Source: Nitrosovibrio sp. Nv4 (GTDB lineage: Bacteria > Pseudomonadota > Gammaproteobacteria > Burkholderiales > Nitrosomonadaceae). From it: 64,000 nt of DNA. The position numbers were made by a program, and so were the translations under genes. The stretch covers positions 62,001 to 126,000 of the forward strand of contig CAMAPK010000003.1 in NCBI GenBank assembly GCA_945860135.1. Direction: 5' to 3'. A model generated the notes under the pieces. That model was not told the origin of the DNA. It searched no databases and saw nothing but the letters and a program-made list of their open reading frames with translations. This document shows positions 19,201-31,085 of this stretch, piece by piece. The first letter of the stretch is position 1, and every line of letters starts with the position of its first letter.

Positions 19201-20330
19201 CGCGCCAGTTGCCCGATTTCATCCCGACCTTCAATCGGTACGCGCTGCTGCAAGTTGCCGGCGGCGATATCCTGCGCGCTGCGGCTGAGAGTCTTCAAGG
19301 TGGTGACCATGCGGCGGCTGAACAGGATGGCACCCACAATGGCAGCAAGTAACGTCAGACCCAGGATCAGCAAGCCCAGGATACGCACACGGTAAACAGG
19401 AGCGAACACCTCATCCGCGTCCATCTTGACTTCCATGCCCCAGCTCATGCGCGGCAGATAGCGCCATGCTGCAACTACTTCCTTGCCGCGGTAATCCGTC
19501 GTCAGGCCGGCGCCACGTTGGCCGTGCAAACTGCTCCAGATCGCCGTGGAGAGCGGCGGGGTATTGAGCGGAATCTTGAATTTCAGCGCCGCATCAGGCT
19601 CATCTTTCAGCGGCGCCATCACCAACGCAGTGTTCTTGTCCTCAAGACGCGTCACTACGGTCTCACCGCTGGCCCCCAGTCCCACATTATCTGTCAGCAC
19701 CTCAAACACGCGTTCGCTATAGATCTGCAGCGCCAGCACACCTTCAATTTTCCCCTGAACTACGATAGGGAAAGCCATGAAGGCAGCGATGGCACCGGCT
19801 GATGGCGCATAGTGTTCAAAATCCGAAACGCCGCTTTGCAGCATGTTTAACGCCTGGCGGGTGACCGCACCAAGACCGCTGTTGCGATAAGGACCGGTGA
19901 GCAGGTTGGTGGCAAAATCAGGTTCATGAGTCTGGGAATACACCACCGTACCCTGTGGGGAAATCAGGAACAGGTCGTAATAACCAGCATCCTCGACGAA
20001 ACGTTTGAAGTGGTCACGGTAGCTGGCATCCAACTGGCGGTAAGCATCCGATCCCACCCCGCTTTGGGTAAACACCTGGGTAAACTCACGCATTGCTACA
20101 CGCGTGGTGCTGGCTGTCTGTATCACTCTGGTATCGAGAAGGCGTTCACGCAGATAGCCTTCGATCTGTTCCGCTTTCTTGTCGGCAATGGCTGAGACCT
20201 GCTGAATCGCGGTTTTCTGCATTTCTGTTTCGAAGGTGCGCAACAGACTGTAGCCTGTCAGCAGAATCGGCAGCAGAGAAACCGCCGCGAACCAGGCCAT
20301 GAAACGATACGTGAGGGAGCTAAACTTCAT
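16242..20330 (-). CDS. Giant hybrid sensor histidine kinase (Cache-HAMP-PAS-PAS-HisKA-HATPase-REC-REC-HPt)
   Basis: A 1,362-residue hybrid kinase. Domains in order: TM helix (about 8-30), large periplasmic dCache-like sensor, second TM (about 330-350), HAMP, coiled coil, two PAS domains (about 440-690), HisKA ([14 protein letters not shown]), HATPase ([18 protein letters not shown]), a degenerate receiver, an intact receiver ([13 protein letters not shown]) and a C-terminal HPt ([14 protein letters not shown]). This is a full BarA-like phosphorelay in one chain. The degenerate receiver contains a His-rich internal duplication (17160-17268). The start ATG at 20330 overlaps the stop of the periplasmic binding protein gene by 4 bp; the longer in-frame ATG 39 bp upstream is therefore unlikely. 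The partner regulator is not identified here. Confidence 0.93.
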   Translation of the reverse strand: MKFSSLTYRFMAWFAAVSLLPILLTGYSLLRTFETEMQKTAIQQVSAIADKKAEQIEGYLRERLLDTRVIQTASTTRVAMREFTQVFTQSGVGSDAYRQLDASYRDHFKRFVEDAGYYDLFLISPQGTVVYSQTHEPDFATNLLTGPYRNSGLGAVTRQALNMLQSGVSDFEHYAPSAGAIAAFMAFPIVVQGKIEGVLALQIYSERVFEVLTDNVGLGASGETVVTRLEDKNTALVMAPLKDEPDAALKFKIPLNTPPLSTAIWSSLHGQRGAGLTTDYRGKEVVAAWRYLPRMSWGMEVKMDADEVFAPVYRVRILGLLILGLTLLAAIVGAILFSRRMVTTLKTLSRSAQDIAAGNLQQRVPIEGRDEIGQLARTFNAMTERLSASNCEREAAENDLRKLNQELEDRVAARTADLEQANAILISKEEETRSVVEHMEDCVVTTDENGIILSTNPVMEKIFGYSRDEVIGQDVGILMAEPHRSKHESYMVRYRLTGQGQEYVSGAHGVGIGREVEGLHKNGEPIALYLAVSEYFVGGKRYFTGLMRDIRERKQAEQALRGSEQRLRAIVDNMAAFVGEMTPNGVLVEINRTALEVGGLQSQDVIGKRLEETWWFSHSPVVQTQIHEDIERALHGQIVRHDLDVRIAGGNLMTIDFMLVPVYDTDGRVIKLIPSGVDISERIHIMQDLEQARLEAEQANRAKSTFLAAMSHEIRTPMNGVIGMADVLQQTSLSGHQMEMVNLIRESAFALLDIIDDILDFSKIEAGKLEIEREPMSVMDVVEKACGTVESLAARKDVELTLFIDPAIPEEVLGDALRLRQVLVNLTNNAIKFSRVQQQPSRVSVRALLAEHGPAQMTIEFRIADNGIGMNEETLARIFTSFTQGDASTTRRYGGSGLGLAISHHLVELMGGEITVQSTPGKGSTFTVRLPFIPLPAKAAAEGKAVDLTGLSCLVLGGNEGLGDDLAAYLKYGGAVVERVADLTAARQRIDTLPPGQWLLVIDAGHDTPPVEELRAAFHSRHGLEPHFVVLEHGHHQPDMEPRFVVVKRGRRHHGRSETVDLVTLDGDVMHRDLFLKAVAIAAGRAHEEEETLLVKAGVIAPSREKALQEGRLLLVAEDNEINQKVIRQQLALLGYAADVAGDGREALKRWESGNYALLLTDLHMPEMDGYQLTTAIRAAELGKSHAPIIAFTANALKGEAEHCLDIGMDDYLSKPVQLVHLKAMLEKWLPTAKSATETVAVNAGAGVSSATMMGPVDVRVLEALVGDDPVVIGEFLRDFRASSAKIALELRAAYQAGQAAVVAAAAHKLKSSARSVGALALGELCAQMEQAGKAGDTATLTVLLPRFEIELAAVDKYIAAA

Positions 20331-21583
20331 GGCTGCATCCCTTCGACCGTTTGCAACAACTGACTCCATTCCTCGCGGGTACGATAAGCGGGGAATGGCG
20401 CGGGCTCAAGCGGCCGCCCGGAATCCCAGACTATGTCGAACTGGCCATCTGCCCGGGCTTTACCGATGCGTGCCGTTCTCCACAGATGGCGCGTAGCCGG
20501 GTCAAGTGAAATCACTCCTTCAGGTGCGAGCAGGCTTTGGCGCAGAATTGTGCGCTGCACTTGCACGGGCTCGGCTGAACCGGCCTCGTGTGCCGCCTGA
20601 ACCCACAACTGCAGGCTGATGTAGGAGGCTTCCATCGGATCGTCAACTACGGCATGCTGGCCGTAACGACTGTGAAATCGTTGCAGGAAAGCTAGATTCT
20701 GCGGTGACTGGATGCTCTGGAAATAATTCCAGGCAGCATAGTGGCCTGCCATCGGCGGAGCATCCTTCACTGCCAAGTCCACCTCAGCGATGCTGAACGA
20801 CAATACCGGTATCTTGTCTGGAGTGATTCCGGCCTTGTTCAGCTCACGGAAGAAAGCAACGATGCTGTCGCCCTCGATGGTATTCAATATCATGTCCGGC
20901 TGCTGCCTGACGATATCGGCCACCAATTCAGCCGCCGCAGTTGACCCCAGGGGCAGATAGCGCTCCCCCACCACCGTGGCACCTTGCGCTGTCAGCAGAT
21001 CCTTGATGAGGAGGTGTGTAATGCGCGGAAAAACATAATCCGAGCCGGCCAGATAGACGCGCTTGGCGTGTTTGTCGCGCTTGTCGAGTGTTTCCAGTGC
21101 CCAGTGCACGACGGGAGCGACCTGCTGGTTGGGTGCGGCACCGGTGTAAATGATGTTGGGTGATTGCTCCATGCCTTCGTACTGCACTGAGTAAAACAGC
21201 AGGTGCTGATGCTTCTCGACCACCGGCTTCACCGCCTTGCGGCAGGCGGATGTCCAGCAACCAAACAGGGCTTTGACTTTTTCCTCGGTGATCAGGCGCT
21301 CTGCCTGCTGGGCGCAATACTTTGAGTCGGAGCGGCAATCGACCACCACCGCCTCGATCTTCTGCCCGCCGATACCGCCTGCTGCGTTGGCTTCTTCGAT
21401 GGCCAACTGCAGGGCATCCACCAACGGTTTTTCTCTGACCGCCATGGTGCCGGACAGAGAATGCAGTATGCCGATCTTGATATTCGGCGCAGCCGCCGAG
21501 TATTGTTGCCATGCCATGAAGGCGGCAGTCAATAGAATGACCAGCAATACAAGCGCGGCACTAATTCTCTGGCTGGTCTTCAT
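20327..21583 (-). CDS. Periplasmic amide/urea-type substrate-binding protein without transporter
   Basis: A 418-residue type I periplasmic binding protein close to UrtA/FmdD/AmiC. A signal peptide or anchor ([15 protein letters not shown]) is followed by [30 protein letters not shown] and [23 protein letters not shown], all hallmarks of the urea/short-amide group. No permease or ATPase gene lies nearby. Instead the gene overlaps a hybrid histidine kinase by 4 bp (ATGA). The natural reading is a sensory binding protein that reports a small amide, urea or related solute to the Cache domain of the kinase. Family call is firm; ligand and sensory role are inference. Confidence 0.9.
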   Translation of the reverse strand: MKTSQRISAALVLLVILLTAAFMAWQQYSAAAPNIKIGILHSLSGTMAVREKPLVDALQLAIEEANAAGGIGGQKIEAVVVDCRSDSKYCAQQAERLITEEKVKALFGCWTSACRKAVKPVVEKHQHLLFYSVQYEGMEQSPNIIYTGAAPNQQVAPVVHWALETLDKRDKHAKRVYLAGSDYVFPRITHLLIKDLLTAQGATVVGERYLPLGSTAAAELVADIVRQQPDMILNTIEGDSIVAFFRELNKAGITPDKIPVLSFSIAEVDLAVKDAPPMAGHYAAWNYFQSIQSPQNLAFLQRFHSRYGQHAVVDDPMEASYISLQLWVQAAHEAGSAEPVQVQRTILRQSLLAPEGVISLDPATRHLWRTARIGKARADGQFDIVWDSGRPLEPAPFPAYRTREEWSQLLQTVEGMQP

Positions 21584-21724
21584 AGCTTAGTTTCATCGGT
21601 TCAGGCAACTGATCATCGATACGATTCGGATACTACCGCTTCATCATAGACACAATGGCCATTTTACGGAACAAATCCTGTACAAAACACCATCGCCGAA
21701 CATGCCTGCGATAATGATTCCCGC

Positions 21725-22648
21725 TTAAGGAGCACCCAGAACTTTTATATGCGCAGCCACACTCCGTCCCAATGCATGCAGCTCGTAGCCTCCTTCCAGC
21801 GCCGACACAATACGACCTTCGGCGTACTTGTCAGCGACCTGCTTGATCCTTTCGGTCACCCATGCGTAATCAGCCTCCAGCAGGTTCAATGCGGCCAGGT
21901 CATCGTCGCGGTGGGCATCGAATCCAGCGGAGATGAACAGCATCTGCGGTTTAAATGCTTCCAAAGCGGGCAACCAGTATTCGTTCACCGCCGAGCGAAA
22001 TTTCTCGCCGTTGCTGCCCGCCGCCAGCGGGATATTGACCATGCGTGCGGAGCGTCCCGCCACACCACTGTATGGATAGAATGGGTGCTGGAAAGTGGAG
22101 ACCATCAGCACTTGCGGATTGTCCCGGAAAATATCTTCAGTGCCATTGCCGTGATGCACATCGAAATCCACCACTGCAACGCGTTCCAGCGCATGCGCCT
22201 GAATCGCATGCGCCACGCCCACCGCGATGTTGTTGAACAAACAGAAACCCATTGCCCGATCATGCTCCGCATGATGGCCCGGTGGGCGGATGCTGCAAAA
22301 AGCGTTCGCTACTTTTCTGCCGACCACCAGATCCGTTGCCAGCACAACGGCACCTGCCGCCCGATAAGCTGCCTTCAAGCTATGTGGATTCATCGCCGTG
22401 TCCGGATCAAGGTACACCATTCCTGCGGCTGGCGCCCTGGCGGCAAGAGAATCAATGTATGCCGGCGTGTGCACCCGTTCCAACTGTGCGCGCGTCGCCA
22501 GTGGCGCCGCATACTGCTCCAGCGTATTCATCAAACCGGAAGCGATCAACTGATCCTCGATGGCATTGAGCCGCGCCGGACATTCCGGATGACATGAACC
22601 CATCTCATGCAGCAGGCAATCGGGATGGGAAATGAAAGCAGTATGCAT
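21725..22648 (-). CDS. Class II histone-deacetylase-like amidohydrolase
   Basis: A 307-residue member of the arginase/deacetylase superfamily that includes bacterial HDAC-like amidohydrolases, acetoin-utilisation AcuC and acetylpolyamine amidohydrolase. The zinc-site features are present: RPPGHHAEHDRAMGFC (tandem His 125-126), VDFDVHHGNGT (D163, H165) and SAGFDAHRDDD. It probably removes acetyl or acyl groups from a lysine or polyamine; the substrate is unknown. The start is set at the ATG at 22648 (MHTAFISHPDC), which matches the family N-terminus; the upstream frame adds 21 non-conserved residues. It precedes the binding protein/kinase pair by 141 bp. Confidence 0.9.
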   Translation of the reverse strand: MHTAFISHPDCLLHEMGSCHPECPARLNAIEDQLIASGLMNTLEQYAAPLATRAQLERVHTPAYIDSLAARAPAAGMVYLDPDTAMNPHSLKAAYRAAGAVVLATDLVVGRKVANAFCSIRPPGHHAEHDRAMGFCLFNNIAVGVAHAIQAHALERVAVVDFDVHHGNGTEDIFRDNPQVLMVSTFQHPFYPYSGVAGRSARMVNIPLAAGSNGEKFRSAVNEYWLPALEAFKPQMLFISAGFDAHRDDDLAALNLLEADYAWVTERIKQVADKYAEGRIVSALEGGYELHALGRSVAAHIKVLGAP

Positions 22649-22752
22649 GGATGATTCTTTATCGGTAGCGCGTACGGCTATTATTTTAGACGGCGCCATT
22701 GCTGCAGCCACCCTCTGTCACTGCGCCAAGTTGGCCCTGTCTGCCCTGTGAA

Positions 22753-23844
22753 TCAGTGAGCAGCGAGCGAGGGATAATCGGTATAACCTTTCGCGTTGCC
22801 ACCATAGAATGTCGTCGGATCGGGTTTGTTGAGCGGCGCACCCGTGGCGAAGCGCAACGGCAGATCGGGATTGGCGATAAACAGTGTACCGAATGCCACC
22901 ATGTCGGTCTCGTTTCGGGCCAGCGCGGCATTGGCGCGCGTGAGATCGTAGCCGCTGTTGGTCATGTACACCCCTTGCCAGATGTGCCGCAGCTTGACCA
23001 GATCGAACGCCGGACCGGCCACACCGGGCGCATCCTTGCCCATTTCTGTCACATGCAGATAGGCCAGACCAAAACGGTTGAGTCGTTCCACCGCATAACT
23101 GAACGTCGCTTCCGGGTTGGAGTCGCGCATGTCATTGAATGGCTGCAGCGGCGACAAGCGGATGCCCACTCGATTCGCGCCCCACACCGAGCACACTGCA
23201 GCGGTCACTTCGAGCATCAGCCGCATGCGGTTCTCGACGGAACCACCATAGATATCGTTACGATGATTGCTGCCGTCACGCAGAAACTGATCGAGCAGAT
23301 AACCATTGGCGCCATGAATTTCCACGCCGTCAAAACCTGCCGCAAGCGCATTTTCCGCACCGCGACGATATTGTTCGATAATGCCGGGAATTTCCGCCAG
23401 CTCGAGCGCACGCGGCGTTACAAAATCTTTCAGTCCTTCATAGGTGACGGCCTGCCCCGCAGGCTTAATCGCTGAAGGCGCCAATGGCAGTGCTCCATCG
23501 GGTTGCAGCGAAGGATGCGAAATGCGCCCGACATGCCACAACTGCAGGAAGATGCGTCCGCCCTGGGCGTGCACCGCGGCAGTGACATGCCGCCAACCTG
23601 CCACCTGTTCCTGGCTGTGGATGCCCGGTGTTGCAGGATAGCCCACCCCTTGCGGCGATACCTGCGACGCCTCAGTGATGATCAATCCGGCGCTGGCGCG
23701 CTGCGTGTAGTACTCCACATTGAGCGGCTGCGGCACGTTGCCCTGTCCAGCGCGGTTGCGCGTCAACGGCGCCAGCACCATGCGATTCGGCAACTCGTAC
23801 GGACCGAGCTGGATGGGAGACAAAATAGTAACGGCAGTATGCAT
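22753..23844 (-). CDS. Old yellow enzyme family alkene reductase (NemA-like)
   Basis: A 363-residue FMN-dependent ene-reductase. Family marks are PIQLGPYELPNRMVLAPLTRNRA at the N-terminus (shown in the gene as two adjoining blocks), HGANGYLLDQFL, and GSVENRMRLMLEV. Members use NAD(P)H to reduce activated C=C bonds and can also act on nitro compounds and electrophile stress products. The physiological substrate cannot be told. The gene lies 19 bp upstream-side of a small Cys-rich secreted protein gene in the same direction, so the two may be co-transcribed. Confidence 0.92.
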   Translation of the reverse strand: MHTAVTILSPIQLGPYELPNRMVLAPLTRNRAGQGNVPQPLNVEYYTQRASAGLIITEASQVSPQGVGYPATPGIHSQEQVAGWRHVTAAVHAQGGRIFLQLWHVGRISHPSLQPDGALPLAPSAIKPAGQAVTYEGLKDFVTPRALELAEIPGIIEQYRRGAENALAAGFDGVEIHGANGYLLDQFLRDGSNHRNDIYGGSVENRMRLMLEVTAAVCSVWGANRVGIRLSPLQPFNDMRDSNPEATFSYAVERLNRFGLAYLHVTEMGKDAPGVAGPAFDLVKLRHIWQGVYMTNSGYDLTRANAALARNETDMVAFGTLFIANPDLPLRFATGAPLNKPDPTTFYGGNAKGYTDYPSLAAH

Positions 23845-23862
23845 GATTATTCCTCTAATATT

Positions 23863-24276
23863 TTAGTTTGAGATTCTGGCAGCAGCGCCTTTCATTGCTT
23901 TATCTTTGGCAGGTATAACATAAGGTTTGCAATAAAGTTTCGACGGAAACTCTTTGGTTCTGCGATGATTCCTGATTATATCGCCGCCACTTTTTACACA
24001 CTCCATAGTTGCTTTGTCCTGGCTGGCGAAATGTTCATTTGTTCCGGGACTGGCTGAAATTGGCGGTACTTTCTCCCTGATCTTGCGACAGGTTTCCGGT
24101 TCATTTGTTGCGGGTGGAATATTTTTCATGGGCGGTAACGGACATAATCTGCAGGGATCACCCGGACAGATACATCCGCTGCATTCTGCCTGCGCTGGCG
24201 TAGCAGGTACTGCCAGCAACAAGCCAAACACAAGTGGGACAATCACTCGCAATCTTCTGATTGATCGAACATGCAT
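23863..24276 (-). CDS. Cys-rich secreted protein of unknown function
   Basis: A 137-residue protein I do not recognise. It has a clear signal peptide (VIVPLVFGLLLAVPATPAQA, cleavage after AQA, residue 30). The mature part opens with a cysteine cluster, CSGCICPGDPCRLC (C32, C35, C37, C42, C45), and has three more cysteines (C63, C93, C116), eight in all. There is no CxxCH, so it is not a c-type cytochrome. Paired disulfides or metal binding in the periplasm are possible. The start ATG has GAGGAAG upstream. Same-direction neighbours are the old yellow enzyme gene and a VIT1-like transporter, with no obvious functional link. Confidence 0.7.
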   Translation of the reverse strand: MHVRSIRRLRVIVPLVFGLLLAVPATPAQAECSGCICPGDPCRLCPLPPMKNIPPATNEPETCRKIREKVPPISASPGTNEHFASQDKATMECVKSGGDIIRNHRRTKEFPSKLYCKPYVIPAKDKAMKGAAARISN

Positions 24277-24325
24277 GACGATTCTTCCTCAAATATCGTA
24301 GTCCGCCGTTTCAACGGCAATTCAT

Positions 24326-25021
24326 TCATCCGGCCATTTCAAACAAAGATCCAATGGCAGCGGTCAACCCCATCGCCAGCGCACCCCAAAAGGTAACTCG
24401 CATCGAGCCTGCCGCCACATTCGCTCCACCAGCATGTGCCGCCACCCCGCCCAGAAGTGCTAGGAAAATCAGCGAGGTGCCTGCGACCAAGGGAATCAGG
24501 TTCGCTGCGGGAGCCAACAAAATCACCAGCAGCGGCATGGCTGCGCCGACAGCGAAACTGGCGGCCGAAGCAATAGCTGCCTGCAGCGGACGCGCACGCA
24601 GCGCGTGGGAGATCCCGATTTCATCGCGGATATGCGCGCCCAGCGCATCATGCGCCATGAGCTGGTCGGCAACCTGTTTTGCCAGCGCAGCGTCAAGGCC
24701 GCGCTCGATATAAATCGCGGTTAATTCCTGATGTTCGCCCGCATCGTCCTGCTTGAGTTCCCTGCGTTCCCGCTCGGTGTCTGCCTGCTCGATATCCGCC
24801 TGGGAATGGACAGACACGTACTCGCCGGCCGCCATCGACATGGCGCCTGCAACCAGACCGGCAACCCCGGCAATCAATATATTATCGTGAGTGGCGTCAG
24901 CCGCTGCAACACCCAGCACCAGGCTGGCGGTGGAAACGATGCCATCGTTCGCACCCAGCACTGCAGCACGCAGCCAGCCGGTATGTTTGGTGTAGTGTGG
25001 CTCCAAATGACGTGAAGGCAT
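24326..25021 (-). CDS. VIT1/CCC1-family iron/manganese transporter
   Basis: A 231-residue membrane protein of the vacuolar iron transporter family. Visible are GWLRAAVLGANDGIVSTASLVLG in the first helix region (read as two blocks), GAMSMAAGEYVSV, a charged cytosolic segment rich in Glu (ADIEQADTERERREL) that corresponds to the metal-binding domain, and three C-terminal helices. Family members move Fe2+ or Mn2+ out of the cytosol. Length is normal for the bacterial group. Confidence 0.9.
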   Translation of the reverse strand: MPSRHLEPHYTKHTGWLRAAVLGANDGIVSTASLVLGVAAADATHDNILIAGVAGLVAGAMSMAAGEYVSVHSQADIEQADTERERRELKQDDAGEHQELTAIYIERGLDAALAKQVADQLMAHDALGAHIRDEIGISHALRARPLQAAIASAASFAVGAAMPLLVILLAPAANLIPLVAGTSLIFLALLGGVAAHAGGANVAAGSMRVTFWGALAMGLTAAIGSLFEMAG

Positions 25022-25089
25022 CGAATGATTCCTGGAAACGGCACAATTCTGCCAGTCACGATGGGCGGTTCCCGGCGCAAAGGAGGCGG

Positions 25090-25767
25090 TCAGGATTGCG
25101 GAATACCGCGTTGCCTTTTGCGCGGTTCTTTCAATTTATCAAGACCGGGAATAGTTAGGGATGCGTACGGGAGAGAGTAAAGCATCTCGATATCCTGTAT
25201 TGATTTTTTCATAATTATGTCGCGGATAGCCTCGAAATGTTGGGTAGCAGCCGCTTGGGCTTTGGCAGTAAGATTTATGAGAGTTTGAAGGTTTTCGCGA
25301 CTCGAGTTTACTTGGCGATAAGAGAAAACCGCAACATTGAGCACGGCTTTTTCAGGATTGACCTTGGATGTAAGCCTCACGACAACCCGTGAATCTTCAA
25401 AAAAATTGTCGGGATGAGCAATGTATTGATTGCGTAAGGCCATAAAGTAGTCGTGGGCCTCTTTTGCTCCTGAGAAGGCCGAATAGATACTCGGATCTAG
25501 CCGGCTGCGGCTTCCTGAGTTAAAGCAGCGCGCATACTTGATGACTGCTGCAACCCAGAAGGCGTGTATCTCTGCCAGCAACTCTGCCGGGATGTCATTC
25601 TCAGAATAATCGGATAGCCTTTTCAAGATTGCTTGAGAAAAGACAGTCACGTCGGCAAGGTCAGAGCATATAAGATGGTAATCCGCAGCCGCCCCCGCTT
25701 CTGGGTATGGGGCTTCGACAATGTAGTCTTCGTGGTCCTTGGGTTCTTCGTTTACTGAGATTCGCAT
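25090..25767 (-). CDS. Uncharacterised protein with a HEPN-like RNxxxxH motif
   Basis: A 225-residue, mostly helical soluble protein with no signal peptide, which I cannot name. Residues 110-119 (ALRNQYIAHP) contain R112-N-x4-H118, which fits the Rx4-6H catalytic signature of HEPN-type RNases. Similar helical HEPN-like proteins are common in defence and toxin systems, but no antitoxin or nucleotidyltransferase gene sits beside it. The flanking DNA (25768-25944) is clearly AT-richer than its surroundings, suggesting acquisition. HEPN assignment is inference from one short motif; it could be a plain structural helical protein. Confidence 0.6.
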   Translation of the reverse strand: MRISVNEEPKDHEDYIVEAPYPEAGAAADYHLICSDLADVTVFSQAILKRLSDYSENDIPAELLAEIHAFWVAAVIKYARCFNSGSRSRLDPSIYSAFSGAKEAHDYFMALRNQYIAHPDNFFEDSRVVVRLTSKVNPEKAVLNVAVFSYRQVNSSRENLQTLINLTAKAQAAATQHFEAIRDIIMKKSIQDIEMLYSLPYASLTIPGLDKLKEPRKRQRGIPQS

Positions 25768-25944
25768 AAGACCACTCTACCGGGACTGTGCCAAAATAGA
25801 AATAGGCATCATAAATGATGTGATTAATTGCATAAACAATAGGGAACATATCACGGTTTTATTTTTGTTTGAAGGTCTGTTAATTGGCAAAACCGACACG
25901 ACACGAACTGTCAGATCAAGCCGGAACTATCACAAACAACTCCA

Positions 25945-26298
25945 CTACAACAATTTCGTTACCTTCTCCGGCGGTCGGCATAGCACTGCCTCATCACCGC
26001 GCACTACGATGGGTCGTTGAATTAGGTCCGGGTTGTCCACCATGATCTTGATCAGTTCGTCATCCGATAGCTGCTGCTCGGCAAGCTTAAGGCTACGTGC
26101 CAGCGGTTCATCGCTACGCAACACATCACGCACCGCCACACCCAGTTTCTCAATCAGCCCACGTAACTGTTCGACGGTCAAAGGCACTTCGTAGTAATTG
26201 ACTGCTTCGAACTCTTCCCCGCTTTCCTTGAGAATGGCCAGTGTGGCTCTGCATTTGCTGCAAGTGGGTTTCTGGTAAATAGTTATTTTATTGCTCAT
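25945..26298 (-). CDS. ArsC/Spx-family reductase
   Basis: A 117-residue thioredoxin-fold protein of the ArsC/Spx/YffB family. The active-site Cys is C13 in QKPTCSKCR, and a CxxC pair is formed with C16, which is more usual in Spx/YffB-like members. The C-terminal IQRPIVV stretch supplies the conserved Arg-Pro of glutaredoxin-linked arsenate reductases. Arsenate reduction is possible but not certain; no ars genes are nearby. It overlaps the end of the Kef-type antiporter gene by 11 bp, so the two are translationally linked. Confidence 0.85.
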   Translation of the reverse strand: MSNKITIYQKPTCSKCRATLAILKESGEEFEAVNYYEVPLTVEQLRGLIEKLGVAVRDVLRSDEPLARSLKLAEQQLSDDELIKIMVDNPDLIQRPIVVRGDEAVLCRPPEKVTKLL

Positions 26299-28009
26299 GT
26301 GTTCCCTCCTTGGTCCCGATTTTCTCCAGTATATGGCGCGTCATGCTGAGCGCAAGTTCATGTTCGCCCTGAAATACTGTTCCCGCCCCCTCATTGCGCA
26401 GCAGCGCTGCTTCTTCATCGTTATGCGTCCGTATGACAACCTCGATTTGCGGGTTGAGCATGCGCGCGGTTTCGATCATGCGCCGTGCCCGCAAGGTATC
26501 GGGGATCGCAATCACCAGCATGTTGGCTCGTGCAATATGCGCCTGTATCAGCACCGCCGGCTCCGCAGCATCACCGGCGACGGCATGAATTCCACGCTTG
26601 CGCAGTCGCTCGACCACCTCGCGGTTTTGTTCTGCCACCACCACTGGCAACCCCTTCTCCGCCAGGGATTCACCGATGCGCTGGCCGACCCGGCCATAAC
26701 CGACCAGCACCACATGCTCGGTGACATAACTGGATGCGACCGTCATCGGCAGCTCCGCCAGCGGGTCAACGCTGCGCTCCAGCGTGCGCGCGAGTTGCGA
26801 GCGCGAGCGTATCCAGGTCTGTATCGGTTCGATCAACTGGAATACCAGCGGGTTGAGCGTAATTGAGATCAGTGCTCCCGCCAATATGAGGTTCTGGCCT
26901 TCGAGCGGCAACAGTCCGAGGGAAACTCCCAGCGCCGCAAGGATGAATGAGAATTCACCGATCTGCGCGAGACTGGCCGATACCGTGAGCGCCGTATTCA
27001 GCGGATAGCGGAAAGCAAGCACGAGCAAAAAAGCGGCCAAGGATTTGCCCGTGACGATGATGGCAACCACGGCCAACACCCGCAGCGGCTGCTGCATCAC
27101 GATGTCTGGATCGAACAGCATGCCGACCGAGACGAAGAACAAGACCGAGAAAGCGTCCCTGAGCGGCAGTGACTCCTGCGCAGCCCGATGGCTCAAATGC
27201 GACTCGCGCATGACCATGCCGGCGAAGAAAGCACCCAGCGCAAAAGACACACCGAACAGTGTCGCAGAACCGTAAGCAATGCCTACCGCCACTGCGATCA
27301 CGCTCAGGATGAAGAGCTCATTCGAGTTGGTGCTGGCAACATGCCACAGCAGCCACGGGAACACGCGCTTGCCGACAACCAGCATGAGGGCGATGAAGAC
27401 CGCAACCTTGCCGAAGGTGATCAGCAGCGTGATCAACAGATCCGGATCGGATGCGCCTGCAGCGGATCCGCCGACATCAGCGCCCAGCCAGCCTGCCAGC
27501 GGCGGCAGCAACACCAGCACCAGCACCATTGCCAGATCCTCGACCACCAGCCAGCCGACCGCAATCTGACCGTTGACCGACTTGAGCACATTGCGCTGCT
27601 CCAGTGCGCGCAGCAGCACGACGGTACTCGCCACCGAAAGAGCCAGACCGAATACCAGACCTGCACCCAGGCTCCAACCCCAGAGAGTGGCGACTCCGAC
27701 ACCAAGGGCGGTCGCTACTGCAATCTGCGCGATAGCGCCCGGCACGGCAATGCGCCGGACAGCCAGCAGATCATTCAGCGAGAAGTGCAGACCGACACCG
27801 AACATCAGGAGAATCACGCCGATTTCCGCCAGTTGGCGCGATAACTCAATGTCGGCAACGAAGCCAGGCGTCGCCGGGCCAAGAATGACACCGGCGAGCA
27901 GGTAGCCGACCAGTACCGGCAGCTTCAACCGATGGGCGATGAGTCCCAGGATCAAAGCAAGACCCAGACTGGCGGCAATGGTGGTGATTAAGGTAAGGCT
28001 ATGTGGCAT
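26288..28009 (-). CDS. Kef/YbaL-type cation:proton antiporter with RCK domain
   Basis: A 573-residue CPA2 antiporter. An N-terminal 12-13 helix exchanger domain (LVGYLLAGVILGPATPG, VLLMFGVGLHFSLNDLL) is followed by a cytosolic TrkA-N/RCK domain with the nucleotide motif VLVGYGRVGQRIGESL. Such proteins exchange K+ or Na+ for H+ and are gated by nucleotides or glutathione adducts. The layout resembles YbaL/RosB. The overlap with an ArsC/Spx-like thiol reductase suggests a link with thiol or electrophile stress (inference). The start ATG at 28009 gives MPHSLTLITTIAAS. Confidence 0.9.
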   Translation of the reverse strand: MPHSLTLITTIAASLGLALILGLIAHRLKLPVLVGYLLAGVILGPATPGFVADIELSRQLAEIGVILLMFGVGLHFSLNDLLAVRRIAVPGAIAQIAVATALGVGVATLWGWSLGAGLVFGLALSVASTVVLLRALEQRNVLKSVNGQIAVGWLVVEDLAMVLVLVLLPPLAGWLGADVGGSAAGASDPDLLITLLITFGKVAVFIALMLVVGKRVFPWLLWHVASTNSNELFILSVIAVAVGIAYGSATLFGVSFALGAFFAGMVMRESHLSHRAAQESLPLRDAFSVLFFVSVGMLFDPDIVMQQPLRVLAVVAIIVTGKSLAAFLLVLAFRYPLNTALTVSASLAQIGEFSFILAALGVSLGLLPLEGQNLILAGALISITLNPLVFQLIEPIQTWIRSRSQLARTLERSVDPLAELPMTVASSYVTEHVVLVGYGRVGQRIGESLAEKGLPVVVAEQNREVVERLRKRGIHAVAGDAAEPAVLIQAHIARANMLVIAIPDTLRARRMIETARMLNPQIEVVIRTHNDEEAALLRNEGAGTVFQGEHELALSMTRHILEKIGTKEGTHEQ

Positions 28010-28207
28010 CTGTCGGCTAGTTTAAATATTTCACACCTACAGCATACCATGTGAATTTTCATGGCGAACATGCAGGATTCTGCCTGTCAGGCAACATTGT
28101 AAACGGTGTGATTGTGCTGGAAGGAATTTCCCCCGGGAGATTCATGCATCCGGCGAAATAAAATTTCCGATGAACCAGCAAGGACGCGGGTGAATTCCAC
28201 CCACCGT

Positions 28208-31033
<2,826 letters not shown>

Positions 31034-31085
31034 GGCGGTACGTACTCCTGGAGGTGTCATATCCTGCACTGCAGGGTCAAAGATG

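Noticed and set aside
21749-23475. Long plus-strand open frames (282 and 258 codons) opposite the deacetylase and old yellow enzyme genes
   Set aside because: They are antisense to genes with clear family motifs, have no recognisable domains and show unnatural Cys/His/Arg-rich composition.
23950-24190. c-type cytochrome in the Cys-rich secreted protein
   Set aside because: It has CxxC pairs but none is followed by His, so no haem attachment site is present.
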